In this document: positions 1 to 6,489 of the stretch, in pieces
Layout: each line of letters starts with the position of its first letter
How positions within the stretch are numbered: the stretch's first letter is position 1
NCBI GenBank assembly: GCA_016934135.1
Contig: JAFGTK010000112.1
Span: 1-18,257 of the forward strand
DNA length: 18,257 bases
Direction: 5' to 3'
Source: Deltaproteobacteria bacterium
GTDB lineage: Bacteria; Desulfobacterota; Desulfomonilia; UBA1062
The notes under the pieces: generated by a model
What the model saw: the letters and a program-made list of their open reading frames with translations, nothing else
What the model was told of the DNA's origin: nothing
The model's database searches: none
Position numbers and translations under genes: made by a program

Positions 1-743
1 CCGCAGAGACATTCCATGCGCTCAGAGATATCTTGATCAAGAATGATTATGCAACCGGTGTTGGAGACGAAGGTGGTTTCGCTCCGAACCTGAAGTCAAA
101 TTCCGAGCCCTTCGAGCTTATTGTTCAGGCGATTGAAAAGGCCGGATACAGACCCGGCGAAGATGTTGCCATTGCCATCGATGCTGCAGCGAGTTCCTTC
201 TATTCGGATGGCAAATATGTGCTCGCATCAGAAATTGACCCTGAGAGAACAGCTGAAGAGATGATCGATTTTTATGAGGAACTGATCGCGAAATATCCCA
301 TTGTTTCCCTGGAAGACGGGCTTGCCGAAGATGACTGGGACGGATGGAAACTCCTGATGAAACGTCTCGGCGGCAAGGTGCAGATCGTGGGTGACGACAT
401 CTTTGTGACCAATGCAAAATTCCTCGAACGCGGGATAAAGGAAAACGCCGCAAACTCAGTCCTGATCAAGGTAAACCAGATCGGAACGCTGACCGAGACC
501 ATGCAGACCGTTGAGATGGCACGCAGGGCAGGCTTTACAACCGTATTCTCGCACCGTTCCGGTGAAACCGAAGATTCCTGGCTCGCAGATGTTGCCGTGG
601 GTTATTCCGGCGGACAGCTCAAGACAGGATCGACATCCCGTGGAGAGAGGCTTTCGAAATACAACCAGCTCATGCGTATTGAGGAAGAACTTGGATCAGG
701 AGCCTTGTTCAGAGGAAAGGACGTTCTGTACAGCATCAAATAA
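1..743 (+). CDS. eno: enolase, 3' part (5' end outside window)
   Basis: Enolase converts 2-phosphoglycerate to phosphoenolpyruvate in lower glycolysis and gluconeogenesis, in the cytoplasm. The reading frame is open from base 3, so the gene continues upstream of the window; a TTG at 33 lies inside the protein and is not the start. About 246 residues are visible out of a usual 420-430. Family motifs are intact: VGDEGGFAP with its acidic residue at 69-71, the signature LIKVNQIGTLTET with the catalytic lysine at 468-470, SHRSGETED, and LKTGSTSRGER with the second active-site lysine at 621-623. The stop TAA at 741-743 is followed within 11 bp by a strong palindrome, so eno probably ends its transcription unit here. 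Identification is near certain. Confidence 0.98.
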   Translation, partial: AETFHALRDILIKNDYATGVGDEGGFAPNLKSNSEPFELIVQAIEKAGYRPGEDVAIAIDAAASSFYSDGKYVLASEIDPERTAEEMIDFYEELIAKYPIVSLEDGLAEDDWDGWKLLMKRLGGKVQIVGDDIFVTNAKFLERGIKENAANSVLIKVNQIGTLTETMQTVEMARRAGFTTVFSHRSGETEDSWLADVAVGYSGGQLKTGSTSRGERLSKYNQLMRIEEELGSGALFRGKDVLYSIK

Positions 744-753
744 AAAGTCTTCT

Positions 754-777
754 AAAGGGGGCGCCGGCGCCCCCTTT
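754..777 (+). terminator. 24-bp perfect palindrome, probable eno terminator
   Basis: AAAGGGGGCGCC is followed directly by its exact reverse complement, GGCGCCCCCTTT, so the RNA can form a very GC-rich hairpin with only a tight loop from the centre. It begins 11 bp after the eno stop. The T tract is short (TTT, then CCC), so this is a less than perfect intrinsic terminator. The element ends 12 bp before the TTG start of the next gene and could also limit entry of ribosomes there. Confidence 0.7.
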
Positions 778-789
778 CCCATATAAACA

Positions 790-1770
790 TTGAAAAAGAT
801 CATAGCAGCAGCGATCATTCTTATTATCGTGCTTGGCCTGTCTCTTCTATATACAGGCAGGCACAAGATACATACTCAGCAGTTTATTCTCATGGATACC
901 ATTGTCGAGTTCAAGGTTGCAGGAGATAAGAAATACGCCGAGACAGCAATGAAGCATGCACTGGAAGAACTGCGGCGGATCGATTCAACCTTCGGATATC
1001 AGAAATCGGTTCTCACAGAGCTTAATGCCCTGCACAGTATCAGGAATCAGGAACTCTACGAGCTTATACGCTTTTCTCTGGAAATAAACAGGGCTTCTTC
1101 TGGCGCATTTTCCATTACACTGAGGCCTATCCTGGATGCATGGGGGTTTTCAGGAACTCATGCCTATCAGGTACCATCTGAAGCCGAGTTCGAGCACTGG
1201 AAGTCATTACCGGGAGATTCGGACATACTTCTGCTTGAAGACGGTCAGGCCGTCAAGACCCATGAAGGAACCCTCATCGATCTTGCAGCAGTGGCAAAGG
1301 GTTATGCAGCCGACAATGCAGTGAAGATCATGAAGAATAACAAGATTGCAGCAGGACTAGTCAATGCCGGAGGAGACATCATGGCCTTCGGTGAAAAGAC
1401 CTGGCGGGTCGGAATAAAACACCCCAGAGCACCAGGCATCTTTGCGACAATCCCGATCAGGGATAAGGCAATAGCCACATCCGGAGATTATGAACGCTTC
1501 TTTCTCAAAGACGGTAACCGTTACTGCCATATTCTCGATCCTGAAACCGGCTGGCCAAGCCAGAGGTATATGAGTGCCACCGTGGTAGCTCAAAGCTGTG
1601 CACAGGCAGATGCCTGGGCAACAGCCCTTTTCGTTAGAGGTATCGAGGCTCTTGAAGAGGTCTTTTCACAGCAGGGTATGGACTGGATAGTGATAGACAA
1701 AGACGGAAAGGTATCTGCCAGCCAGGCTTTAAAAGAGTACTGCCCCGATCATATCGCGATCATGCCATAA
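790..1770 (+). CDS. apbE: ApbE-family FAD:protein FMN transferase, membrane-anchored
   Basis: ApbE enzymes move FMN from FAD onto a threonine of target proteins, such as the Na+-translocating NQR and RNF subunits, outside the cytoplasmic membrane and using Mg2+. The 326 residues are a usual length. Residues 1-23 form a basic n-region plus a hydrophobic stretch without a lipobox cysteine, so it is probably a signal anchor or cleaved signal peptide rather than the common lipoprotein form. Family blocks follow in order: MDTIVEF near residue 35, SGAFSITLRP, IDLAAVAKGYAAD (163-175), NAGGD (192-196), the IATSGDYERFF block, HILDPETGWP and AQADAWATALF. The TTG start is chosen because the signal sequence begins there; no Shine-Dalgarno sequence precedes it, only the 754-777 hairpin. 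The flavin-acceptor protein is not in the window. The family assignment is secure, the target unknown. Confidence 0.93.
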   Translation: MKKIIAAAIILIIVLGLSLLYTGRHKIHTQQFILMDTIVEFKVAGDKKYAETAMKHALEELRRIDSTFGYQKSVLTELNALHSIRNQELYELIRFSLEINRASSGAFSITLRPILDAWGFSGTHAYQVPSEAEFEHWKSLPGDSDILLLEDGQAVKTHEGTLIDLAAVAKGYAADNAVKIMKNNKIAAGLVNAGGDIMAFGEKTWRVGIKHPRAPGIFATIPIRDKAIATSGDYERFFLKDGNRYCHILDPETGWPSQRYMSATVVAQSCAQADAWATALFVRGIEALEEVFSQQGMDWIVIDKDGKVSASQALKEYCPDHIAIMP

Positions 1771-1866
1771 GGGCTGCACTGGATAAAACAATCTCTTGAA
1801 AAGATACTCGAAGCAATCAAACCTGCATATTAAGTTAAAGAAATACTATACCCCGCCGTTAAACTT

Positions 1867-2736
1867 TCAGGATTTTTGTGCAGGAGACTGTTCCTTGATA
1901 CGAATCCGGCCGAGAGCAGGGGAGTCGTCAATCATGAAGGCATGGATATCCGGACTGGAACTCAGCATGTTGCAGAGTGCATTCTTAACAGGAAACACCT
2001 GCGGGGTTGAGACATCGAGGAGAGCTTTTTCCCCATACATCAATGTGATGAAATGACCGCAGATTACATTCATCAGCTCACGAAGGGCATCTTCGACCAT
2101 ATCATCTGAGATATCTTCCGCATCATCCAGACCCATGATCCTCGCTGCAATGCGTGAAACCAGCCGATGTTCGAGGATTAATCCAAGTTCGCCTTTATGC
2201 CAGCCGCTGTATGCTATATTTACATTGAGGGCATCGCCCTGCATGCCGGGCACATCGCCTGATTCGGGGAAATAAGGAGACATGGATGCCATGGAAGGCA
2301 TCACCTGACGCATGGCCTGTATGAGAAATTCAAACGGGCTTTTCTTCATGCCTGTCAGGAGTATATCGGAAAGCATGGTATTGACTTCTTCTGCCTTAAA
2401 GGGCTTGCGCAGATAAGCCTTGATATCAAGGCTCTTCAAATGCTCTATCCTTGCAGTACTCCCTTCAGTGGATATTACGACGACAGGGATCATTTTTTTA
2501 TCAGGATCAGATCGCATCCTTTCCAGCAACTCCTCACCGTCCATATTCGGCATGTTGATGTCGGTAATCACCAGACTTACAGGGTTTGAATCGAGAATAC
2601 TGAGCGCTTCGACACCGTCTGCCGCATCGAAAATCTGATCGATCGGCAGCGATGATCTGGATAAAATCATTATAAGTGCGGTCTTGACTACATTGGAGTC
2701 GTCAACAAGCAATATATTGTATTTCACTTCAGCCAT
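1867..2736 (-). CDS. CheY-like receiver fused to CheX-like phosphatase domain
   Basis: This is a 289-residue cytoplasmic two-domain signalling protein. Residues 5-125 are a response-regulator receiver with the acidic pair D12/D13, phospho-acceptor D59 in VITDINMPNMDG, the S89/T90 switch position and K111 in LRKPF. After a methionine-rich linker, residues of about 165-285 resemble the CheC/CheX/FliY phosphatase fold: a GELGLIL strand, then DALRELMNVICGHF, containing the E220-x-x-N223 pattern that CheX/CheC use to hydrolyse CheY phosphate. There is no DNA-binding output domain. Known biology: CheX dephosphorylates CheY-P. Inference: the fusion may act on its own receiver or on a partner CheY. 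The start is ATG at 2736 with AAGGA 8 nt upstream, and a sigma-28-like -10 element lies just before it. It converges on apbE, with 96 bp between the two stops and no clear terminator. Confidence 0.87.
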   Translation of the reverse strand: MAEVKYNILLVDDSNVVKTALIMILSRSSLPIDQIFDAADGVEALSILDSNPVSLVITDINMPNMDGEELLERMRSDPDKKMIPVVVISTEGSTARIEHLKSLDIKAYLRKPFKAEEVNTMLSDILLTGMKKSPFEFLIQAMRQVMPSMASMSPYFPESGDVPGMQGDALNVNIAYSGWHKGELGLILEHRLVSRIAARIMGLDDAEDISDDMVEDALRELMNVICGHFITLMYGEKALLDVSTPQVFPVKNALCNMLSSSPDIHAFMIDDSPALGRIRIKEQSPAQKS

Positions 2737-2755
2737 ACTATTATTCCTTAAAGAA

Positions 2756-2782
2756 TTATCGGCTGAATAATAAAATTTCGTA
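2756..2782 (-). promoter_or_regulatory. candidate sigma-28 (FliA) promoter for receiver-CheX gene
   Basis: Read on the minus strand, GCCGATAA (2763 to 2756) matches the flagellar sigma-28 -10 consensus at all eight bases. It ends 19 nt before the ATG, which would give a leader of roughly 14 nt that still contains the AAGGA ribosome site. The -35 position (TACGAAAT, 11 bp upstream) matches TAAAGTTT poorly. The 7-bp inverted repeat GCTGAAT/ATTCAGC (2762-2768 and 2786-2792) overlaps the element. The evidence is mainly the exact -10 plus its placement before a chemotaxis-type gene. Confidence 0.45.
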
Positions 2783-2837
2783 ACAATTCAGCAAAAAATA
2801 TAGATACAACAATATCCGGACAGAAGCCGGAGTAAGA

Positions 2838-3128
2838 CTATGAGTCTTCTTCAACCCACCTCTGCAAAGTATTCATGATCTTTGTTGCCTGTTCCTTGCT
2901 GGAGATCGTGAATTTCGACTGCTGACGGTATTCATTGTTAATCTTGCGGTATCTACGTATGGAATACCGCTGCGGGCCGTATTCCCCCTTTTTTGCATCC
3001 CACTGAGTGTATCTGAAAAGAATCGTGGCCCAGGCGCCCTTGGAAAGAATCTCCTTACCGATCTCTTTTACTACAAGAAGGTCATCTTCTTCATAACTTA
3101 TCGTAATATCATCCACATTTGATGCCAT
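2838..3128 (-). CDS. conserved-looking 96-residue protein, function unknown
   Basis: I do not assign a function. The 96-residue product is soluble, with no signal peptide or membrane segment. The first 20 residues are acidic (ISYEEDD). A central stretch is rich in aromatic and basic residues (ILFRYTQWDAKKGEYG, then RYSIRRYRKINNEYRQQSKF), and the C-terminus is an amphipathic helix ending in LQRWVEEDS. It is a real gene: a near-perfect Shine-Dalgarno sequence AAGGAGG stands 5 nt before the ATG at 3128, and composition is protein-like throughout. The order of a strand-rich basic core (IRRY... SKFTIS) and a closing helix with a tryptophan recalls small PC4/YdbC-type single-stranded nucleic-acid binders. 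That is a weak resemblance by eye only. It sits between the HD protein and the receiver-CheX gene on the same strand, with gaps of about 100 bp on each side, so co-transcription is possible but not shown. Confidence 0.75.
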   Translation of the reverse strand: MASNVDDITISYEEDDLLVVKEIGKEILSKGAWATILFRYTQWDAKKGEYGPQRYSIRRYRKINNEYRQQSKFTISSKEQATKIMNTLQRWVEEDS

Positions 3129-3212
3129 TCCATCCTCCTTACGGTATATGCATATCTATATCTGCATATTCCCGGCAGAAAAAACAAGCCTTTAATGGAT
3201 TTCATGCCTTCA

Positions 3213-3226
3213 ATGTTCATGAACAT
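3213..3226. repeat. 14-bp perfect palindrome upstream of the 96-residue protein
   Basis: ATGTTCATGAACAT is self-complementary over 14 bp. It lies in the 114-bp gap between the HD gene's stop and the start of the small gene, about 85 bp upstream of the latter's ATG. A perfect dyad in a short intergenic region could be an operator. It is too AT-rich and has no T tract on either side, so it does not look like an intrinsic terminator. Confidence 0.35.
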
Positions 3227-3242
3227 GCAAGAATTGGTGCCT

Positions 3243-4124
3243 TCATAACAATCCAGAAACATTCCCGAGGAAAATTCGTTCTTCAAGACAGGACCGAAGC
3301 ATCGAGAAGATATCGTCGATCTCTTTTGATTCAGCAATAGAGTCCCGTATCATATCCAGGTATCCTTTTTCGTAAAGACGCTGAAATGTCGGCTGGAAAT
3401 TTACATCAAATACCCATGCAGCCTGCAGCATTTTGAAATCGTTCAAAGACCTTACCAGGGAGTGATTGATTACACTGTGCGACATAATACCTTTATATAC
3501 ACCCGGCGATATACCTGGAGTATCGGGAAGATCCAGTTCGATTGCACGGTTCTTCTCCTCGCTGGATCGTGAATAATACGAGGTAAGCACATACCAGATA
3601 TCCAGTTTGTCGGCATCCCGGAGCAACCGTGAAAAGAACAGGCATGCAGGGGTTTCTCCATCAGGCAGATAAGCCCGGTTATGGTAGGATATCACCTTAA
3701 GAATAAACTCAGCCGTGCTGCTATCGAGCGTTGTCAGCACGGAATTCTCTCTTAGGATCTCAATCCCGAACTCTGCATGATTAACTGAGATACTATCGAC
3801 AAACGTCCTGTATTTCCGGTACTGTTCGAAACGCCCTATATCGTGAAAAAGTGCAAGCACCTCCGCAATAACAAGATCTGTTTCACTGAGACCAAGGTTT
3901 TTTCCTATATAGGCTATCTCATTACACACCCTCAAGGTATGTTCTCTTTTCAGCGCAATATTTATTGAGAGTTCCTTATCCTGCATATCGAATGTATCAA
4001 TATAGTCATCAAACCATACCCTTAACCGCCTGGCTGATGTTTCATCAATCACACAATTGCTGCTCTTATCCTTCGTCTCCATAAATGCTTTATTCTCCTC
4101 ATGAGTTATCAATCTGGAAACCAT
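3243..4124 (-). CDS. HD-domain metal-dependent phosphohydrolase
   Basis: A soluble protein of up to 293 residues with the HD superfamily signature. H62 lies in LKREHTLRV, H94-D95 in ALFHDIGRFEQ, then come H116 in SVNHAEFG, H148 in ISYHNRAYLP and D172 in LLRDADKLDIW. The set H, HD, H, H, D is what binuclear-metal HD hydrolases use, including YqeK-type and HD-GYP-related enzymes. The GYP extension is absent, so a c-di-GMP phosphodiesterase role is not supported. The substrate cannot be read from sequence; nucleotides or nucleotide signals are the usual ones. The start is uncertain: the ATG at 4124 has no Shine-Dalgarno sequence, while an in-frame ATG at 4082 (M15) has GAGGAG 12 nt upstream. Either choice keeps the whole HD core. 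It is divergent from the thiolase gene and upstream of the 96-residue protein. Confidence 0.85.
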   Translation of the reverse strand: MVSRLITHEENKAFMETKDKSSNCVIDETSARRLRVWFDDYIDTFDMQDKELSINIALKREHTLRVCNEIAYIGKNLGLSETDLVIAEVLALFHDIGRFEQYRKYRTFVDSISVNHAEFGIEILRENSVLTTLDSSTAEFILKVISYHNRAYLPDGETPACLFFSRLLRDADKLDIWYVLTSYYSRSSEEKNRAIELDLPDTPGISPGVYKGIMSHSVINHSLVRSLNDFKMLQAAWVFDVNFQPTFQRLYEKGYLDMIRDSIAESKEIDDIFSMLRSCLEERIFLGNVSGLL

Positions 4125-4127
4125 CTG

Positions 4128-4146
4128 AAATCAATGTTCTTGATTT
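4128..4146. repeat. inverted repeat AAATCAA-N5-TTGATTT, possible operator
   Basis: A perfect 7-bp inverted repeat with a 5-bp spacer lies in the 142-bp divergent region between the HD gene and the thiolase gene, directly next to the HD gene's first possible ATG. On the plus strand it runs into seven Ts (4144-4150), so it could alternatively be a weak hairpin-terminator, although no plus-strand gene ends there. A repressor site serving one or both divergent genes is equally possible. Confidence 0.3.
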
Positions 4147-4266
4147 TTTTGTCTTCATGTTTTATCCACAGATGTTCTGCGGACATGGATTTCTTGTTTA
4201 GATACAACGAAATCAGATATTTTTGCAAGGGATGTGAATTTAATTATTTAAGGCTTAGGAGGTAAA

Positions 4267-5445
4267 ATGAGAGAAGTTGTCATTACCAGTGCAGTACGTA
4301 CTCCATTAGGAAATTTCAATGGTAGCCTTTCCGGCATAGGCGCAACAAAGCTCGGAGCCCTTGTTATCGAAGAAGCGATACGACGTTCGGGCATAGAAAA
4401 GGGTGTTGTGGATGAGGCCATCATGGGCATGGTTCTGCCATGCGGTTATGGCCAGAATCCGGCAAAACAGGCTGCAGTTCTGGCAGGGCTGCCTTGGGAG
4501 GTCGAATGCATGACAGTCAATAAAGTCTGCGGTTCATCGCTCAAAGCTGTCATGCTCGCTGCCCAGGCCATACAGACAGGAGATGCCGATGTGATCGTGG
4601 CAGGCGGCATGGAAAATATGAGTGCAGCCCCCTATTACCTTGAAAAGGGGCGTACCGGGTACAGGATGGGCCCAGGTGTCATACAGGATCATATGGTCCA
4701 CGACGGGCTGTGGGATATTGTAAACGATTTCCACATGGGCATCTCAAATGAGCTCTGCTCTGAAAAGTACACTGTGTCCAGAGAAGATCAGGACAGATAT
4801 GCGGAGATGTCATACAGCAGGGCTCTCGATGCCATCCGCTCTGGAAGGTTTACCGATGAGATCATCCCGGTAAGCATTCCTCAGAGGAAAGGCGATCCGG
4901 TCATCTTCTCTGTCGATGAGTGTCCGAGGGAAACAACCTATGACCAACTCTCGAAGATGCCGGCTGCCTTTAAAAAAGGAGGTCTGACAACTGCAGGGAA
5001 TGCTTCTATAATATCGGACGGTGCTTCAGCTGTGGTTGTGATGTCCCGGGAAAAGGCACAGGAACTGGGGTGTCCCATAATGGCGACCATAGGTGCACAG
5101 GCAAGCGCAGGTCTCGATATGAAATATGTACTCGTTGCACCAATCCTGGCAGTGCCCAAATGTCTGAAAAAAGAAGGCATCGGCATCGATGATCTGGACC
5201 TTTTCGAGGTAAACGAGGCCTTCGCAGGTTCCACGCTGGCAGTCATCAGAGAACTCGGTCTTGATATCGACAAGGTGAATGTGAATGGAGGCGGCGTTGC
5301 ATTGGGCCATCCTATTGGTGCAAGCGGAACACGTGTGCTCGCCACACTGCTTTATGAGATGATCCGCAGGGACAGTAAGATCGCCTGTGCATCCTTATGC
5401 CTGGGCGGAGGTGAGGCAGTTGCCCTGGTTGTCAAAAGGGATTAA
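4267..5445 (+). CDS. acetyl-CoA C-acetyltransferase (thiolase)
   Basis: The 392-residue length is standard for biosynthetic-type thiolase (AtoB/ThlA/PhaA class), which joins two acetyl-CoA into acetoacetyl-CoA or runs in reverse. The catalytic set is complete: nucleophile C88 in NKVCGSS, the NEAFAG block, H348 in GGGVALGHPIGASG and proton-shuttling C378 in ASLCLGGGEA. ATG 4267 follows AGGAGG with a 4-5 nt gap. The 3-hydroxyacyl-CoA dehydrogenase begins 70 bp downstream on the same strand, so the two are very likely one operon carrying adjacent steps between acetyl-CoA and 3-hydroxybutyryl-CoA. Direction (butyrate or polymer synthesis versus beta-oxidation) cannot be decided here, because no crotonase, acyl-CoA dehydrogenase or CoA-transferase is in the window. 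Confidence 0.96.
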   Translation: MREVVITSAVRTPLGNFNGSLSGIGATKLGALVIEEAIRRSGIEKGVVDEAIMGMVLPCGYGQNPAKQAAVLAGLPWEVECMTVNKVCGSSLKAVMLAAQAIQTGDADVIVAGGMENMSAAPYYLEKGRTGYRMGPGVIQDHMVHDGLWDIVNDFHMGISNELCSEKYTVSREDQDRYAEMSYSRALDAIRSGRFTDEIIPVSIPQRKGDPVIFSVDECPRETTYDQLSKMPAAFKKGGLTTAGNASIISDGASAVVVMSREKAQELGCPIMATIGAQASAGLDMKYVLVAPILAVPKCLKKEGIGIDDLDLFEVNEAFAGSTLAVIRELGLDIDKVNVNGGGVALGHPIGASGTRVLATLLYEMIRRDSKIACASLCLGGGEAVALVVKRD

Positions 5446-5515
5446 TCCCCTTGCATGCCAAATAAAATTGCATGAACATATGTGCAGAGATACAAATGAT
5501 GAAAAGGAGTAAATA

Positions 5516-6367
5516 ATGGAAGTAAAGACCTTTGGTGTCATCGGTGCAGGCCAGATGGGTGGCGGGATTGCCCAGGTTGCTGCTGCAAGCGGCCTGAATG
5601 TAATCATGAACGATATCAACGACAGCTTTGTACTCAAGGGACTGCAGCATATCACATCCAATCTTGGAAGGATGGCGGATAAGGGAAAGATTACCAGTGA
5701 GGTCAAAGATGCAATCCTGAGCCGCATCAAGACCAGCAGCAGTCTGCAGGACATGGTCCAGGCGGATTTTGTGGTCGAGGCTGCAACCGAAAACCAGGAG
5801 ATCAAATTCAAGATTTTCCAGGACCTCGACAGCATATGTGAAAAGCATACAATACTGTCTACCAACACCTCTTCCATCCCGATAGGACGTGTTGCATCAC
5901 AGACCTCAAGACCGGAAAAGATAATCGGCATGCACTTCATGAATCCTGTACCTGTCATGAAGCTTGTCGAGGTGATCAGAGGTATCGCCACCTCGGACGA
6001 GACCTTTGATATAACCTGGAATCTTTCGTTGAAATTTGGCAAAACCCCGGCACAGGCTCAGGATTACCCTGGTTTTATAGCCAACCGCATCCTCATGCCC
6101 ATGATCAATGAGGCGGTTTACTGCCTATACCATAGCGTCGGGACAAAAGAGGACATAGATACGGTCATGAAACTCGGGATGAACCACCCGATGGGTCCAC
6201 TTACCCTTGCAGACCTGATCGGTCTCGATACATGCCTGGCCATCATGGAGACACTCTATGAGGGATTTTCCGACTCTAAATATCGTCCGTGCCCGCTGCT
6301 TAGAAAGTATGTCGAGGCAGGATGGCTTGGCCGCAAGACCGGACGCGGATTCTACGAATATGAATAA
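5516..6367 (+). CDS. hbd: 3-hydroxybutyryl-CoA dehydrogenase
   Basis: This 283-residue NAD(P)-dependent enzyme interconverts acetoacetyl-CoA and 3-hydroxybutyryl-CoA. The N-terminal Rossmann fold shows GVIGAGQMGGG (7-17), with an acidic residue D33 at the end of strand 2, which favours NAD over NADP. The family signature GMHFMNPVPVMKLVEVIRG spans 138-156, with catalytic H140 and E152. The C-terminal helical dimerisation domain contains FIANRILMPMINEA and GMNHPMGPLTLADLIGLD, and the protein ends in GRKTGRGFYEYE as is typical of the family. It is a stand-alone enzyme of the short Hbd type, not fused to an enoyl-CoA hydratase. ATG 5516 has AAGGAG 6 nt upstream. It follows the thiolase by 70 bp, consistent with an operon, and a strong hairpin follows its stop. 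Confidence 0.96.
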   Translation: MEVKTFGVIGAGQMGGGIAQVAAASGLNVIMNDINDSFVLKGLQHITSNLGRMADKGKITSEVKDAILSRIKTSSSLQDMVQADFVVEAATENQEIKFKIFQDLDSICEKHTILSTNTSSIPIGRVASQTSRPEKIIGMHFMNPVPVMKLVEVIRGIATSDETFDITWNLSLKFGKTPAQAQDYPGFIANRILMPMINEAVYCLYHSVGTKEDIDTVMKLGMNHPMGPLTLADLIGLDTCLAIMETLYEGFSDSKYRPCPLLRKYVEAGWLGRKTGRGFYEYE

Positions 6368-6377
6368 GTAATGAAAC

Positions 6378-6406
6378 AGGCGGATCTCCTTAGAGGAGGT
6401 CCGCCT
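6378..6406. terminator. hairpin between convergent hbd and chemoreceptor genes, probably bidirectional
   Basis: AGGCGGATCTCC and GGAGGTCCGCCT pair over 12 bp with one G-U wobble and a 5-nt loop (TTAGA). It starts 10 bp after the hbd stop. The plus-strand tail (TTGATCTT) is a weak T tract, and the minus-strand reading ends in TGTTTCATT. As the only strong hairpin in the 122-bp convergent gap, it can serve both hbd and the minus-strand chemoreceptor. Confidence 0.7.
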
Positions 6407-6489
6407 TGATCTTAAACATGGATTTTGTGTTTATGTTCAGTTGAGATTCTAGATTCCGCCGGTAATACCCTTATTTAACATTCCCCTTG

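Noticed and set aside
1796..2056. 86-codon plus-strand frame after apbE
   Set aside because: Most of it overlaps the CheX domain on the other strand, and its start has no ribosome site.
3243..4124. HD protein as an HD-GYP c-di-GMP phosphodiesterase
   Set aside because: It has the HD histidines but lacks the HHExxDGxGYP extension that defines that subfamily.
5395..6042. 215-codon minus-strand frame opposite hbd
   Set aside because: Antisense to an enzyme with every catalytic residue intact; no independent evidence of coding.
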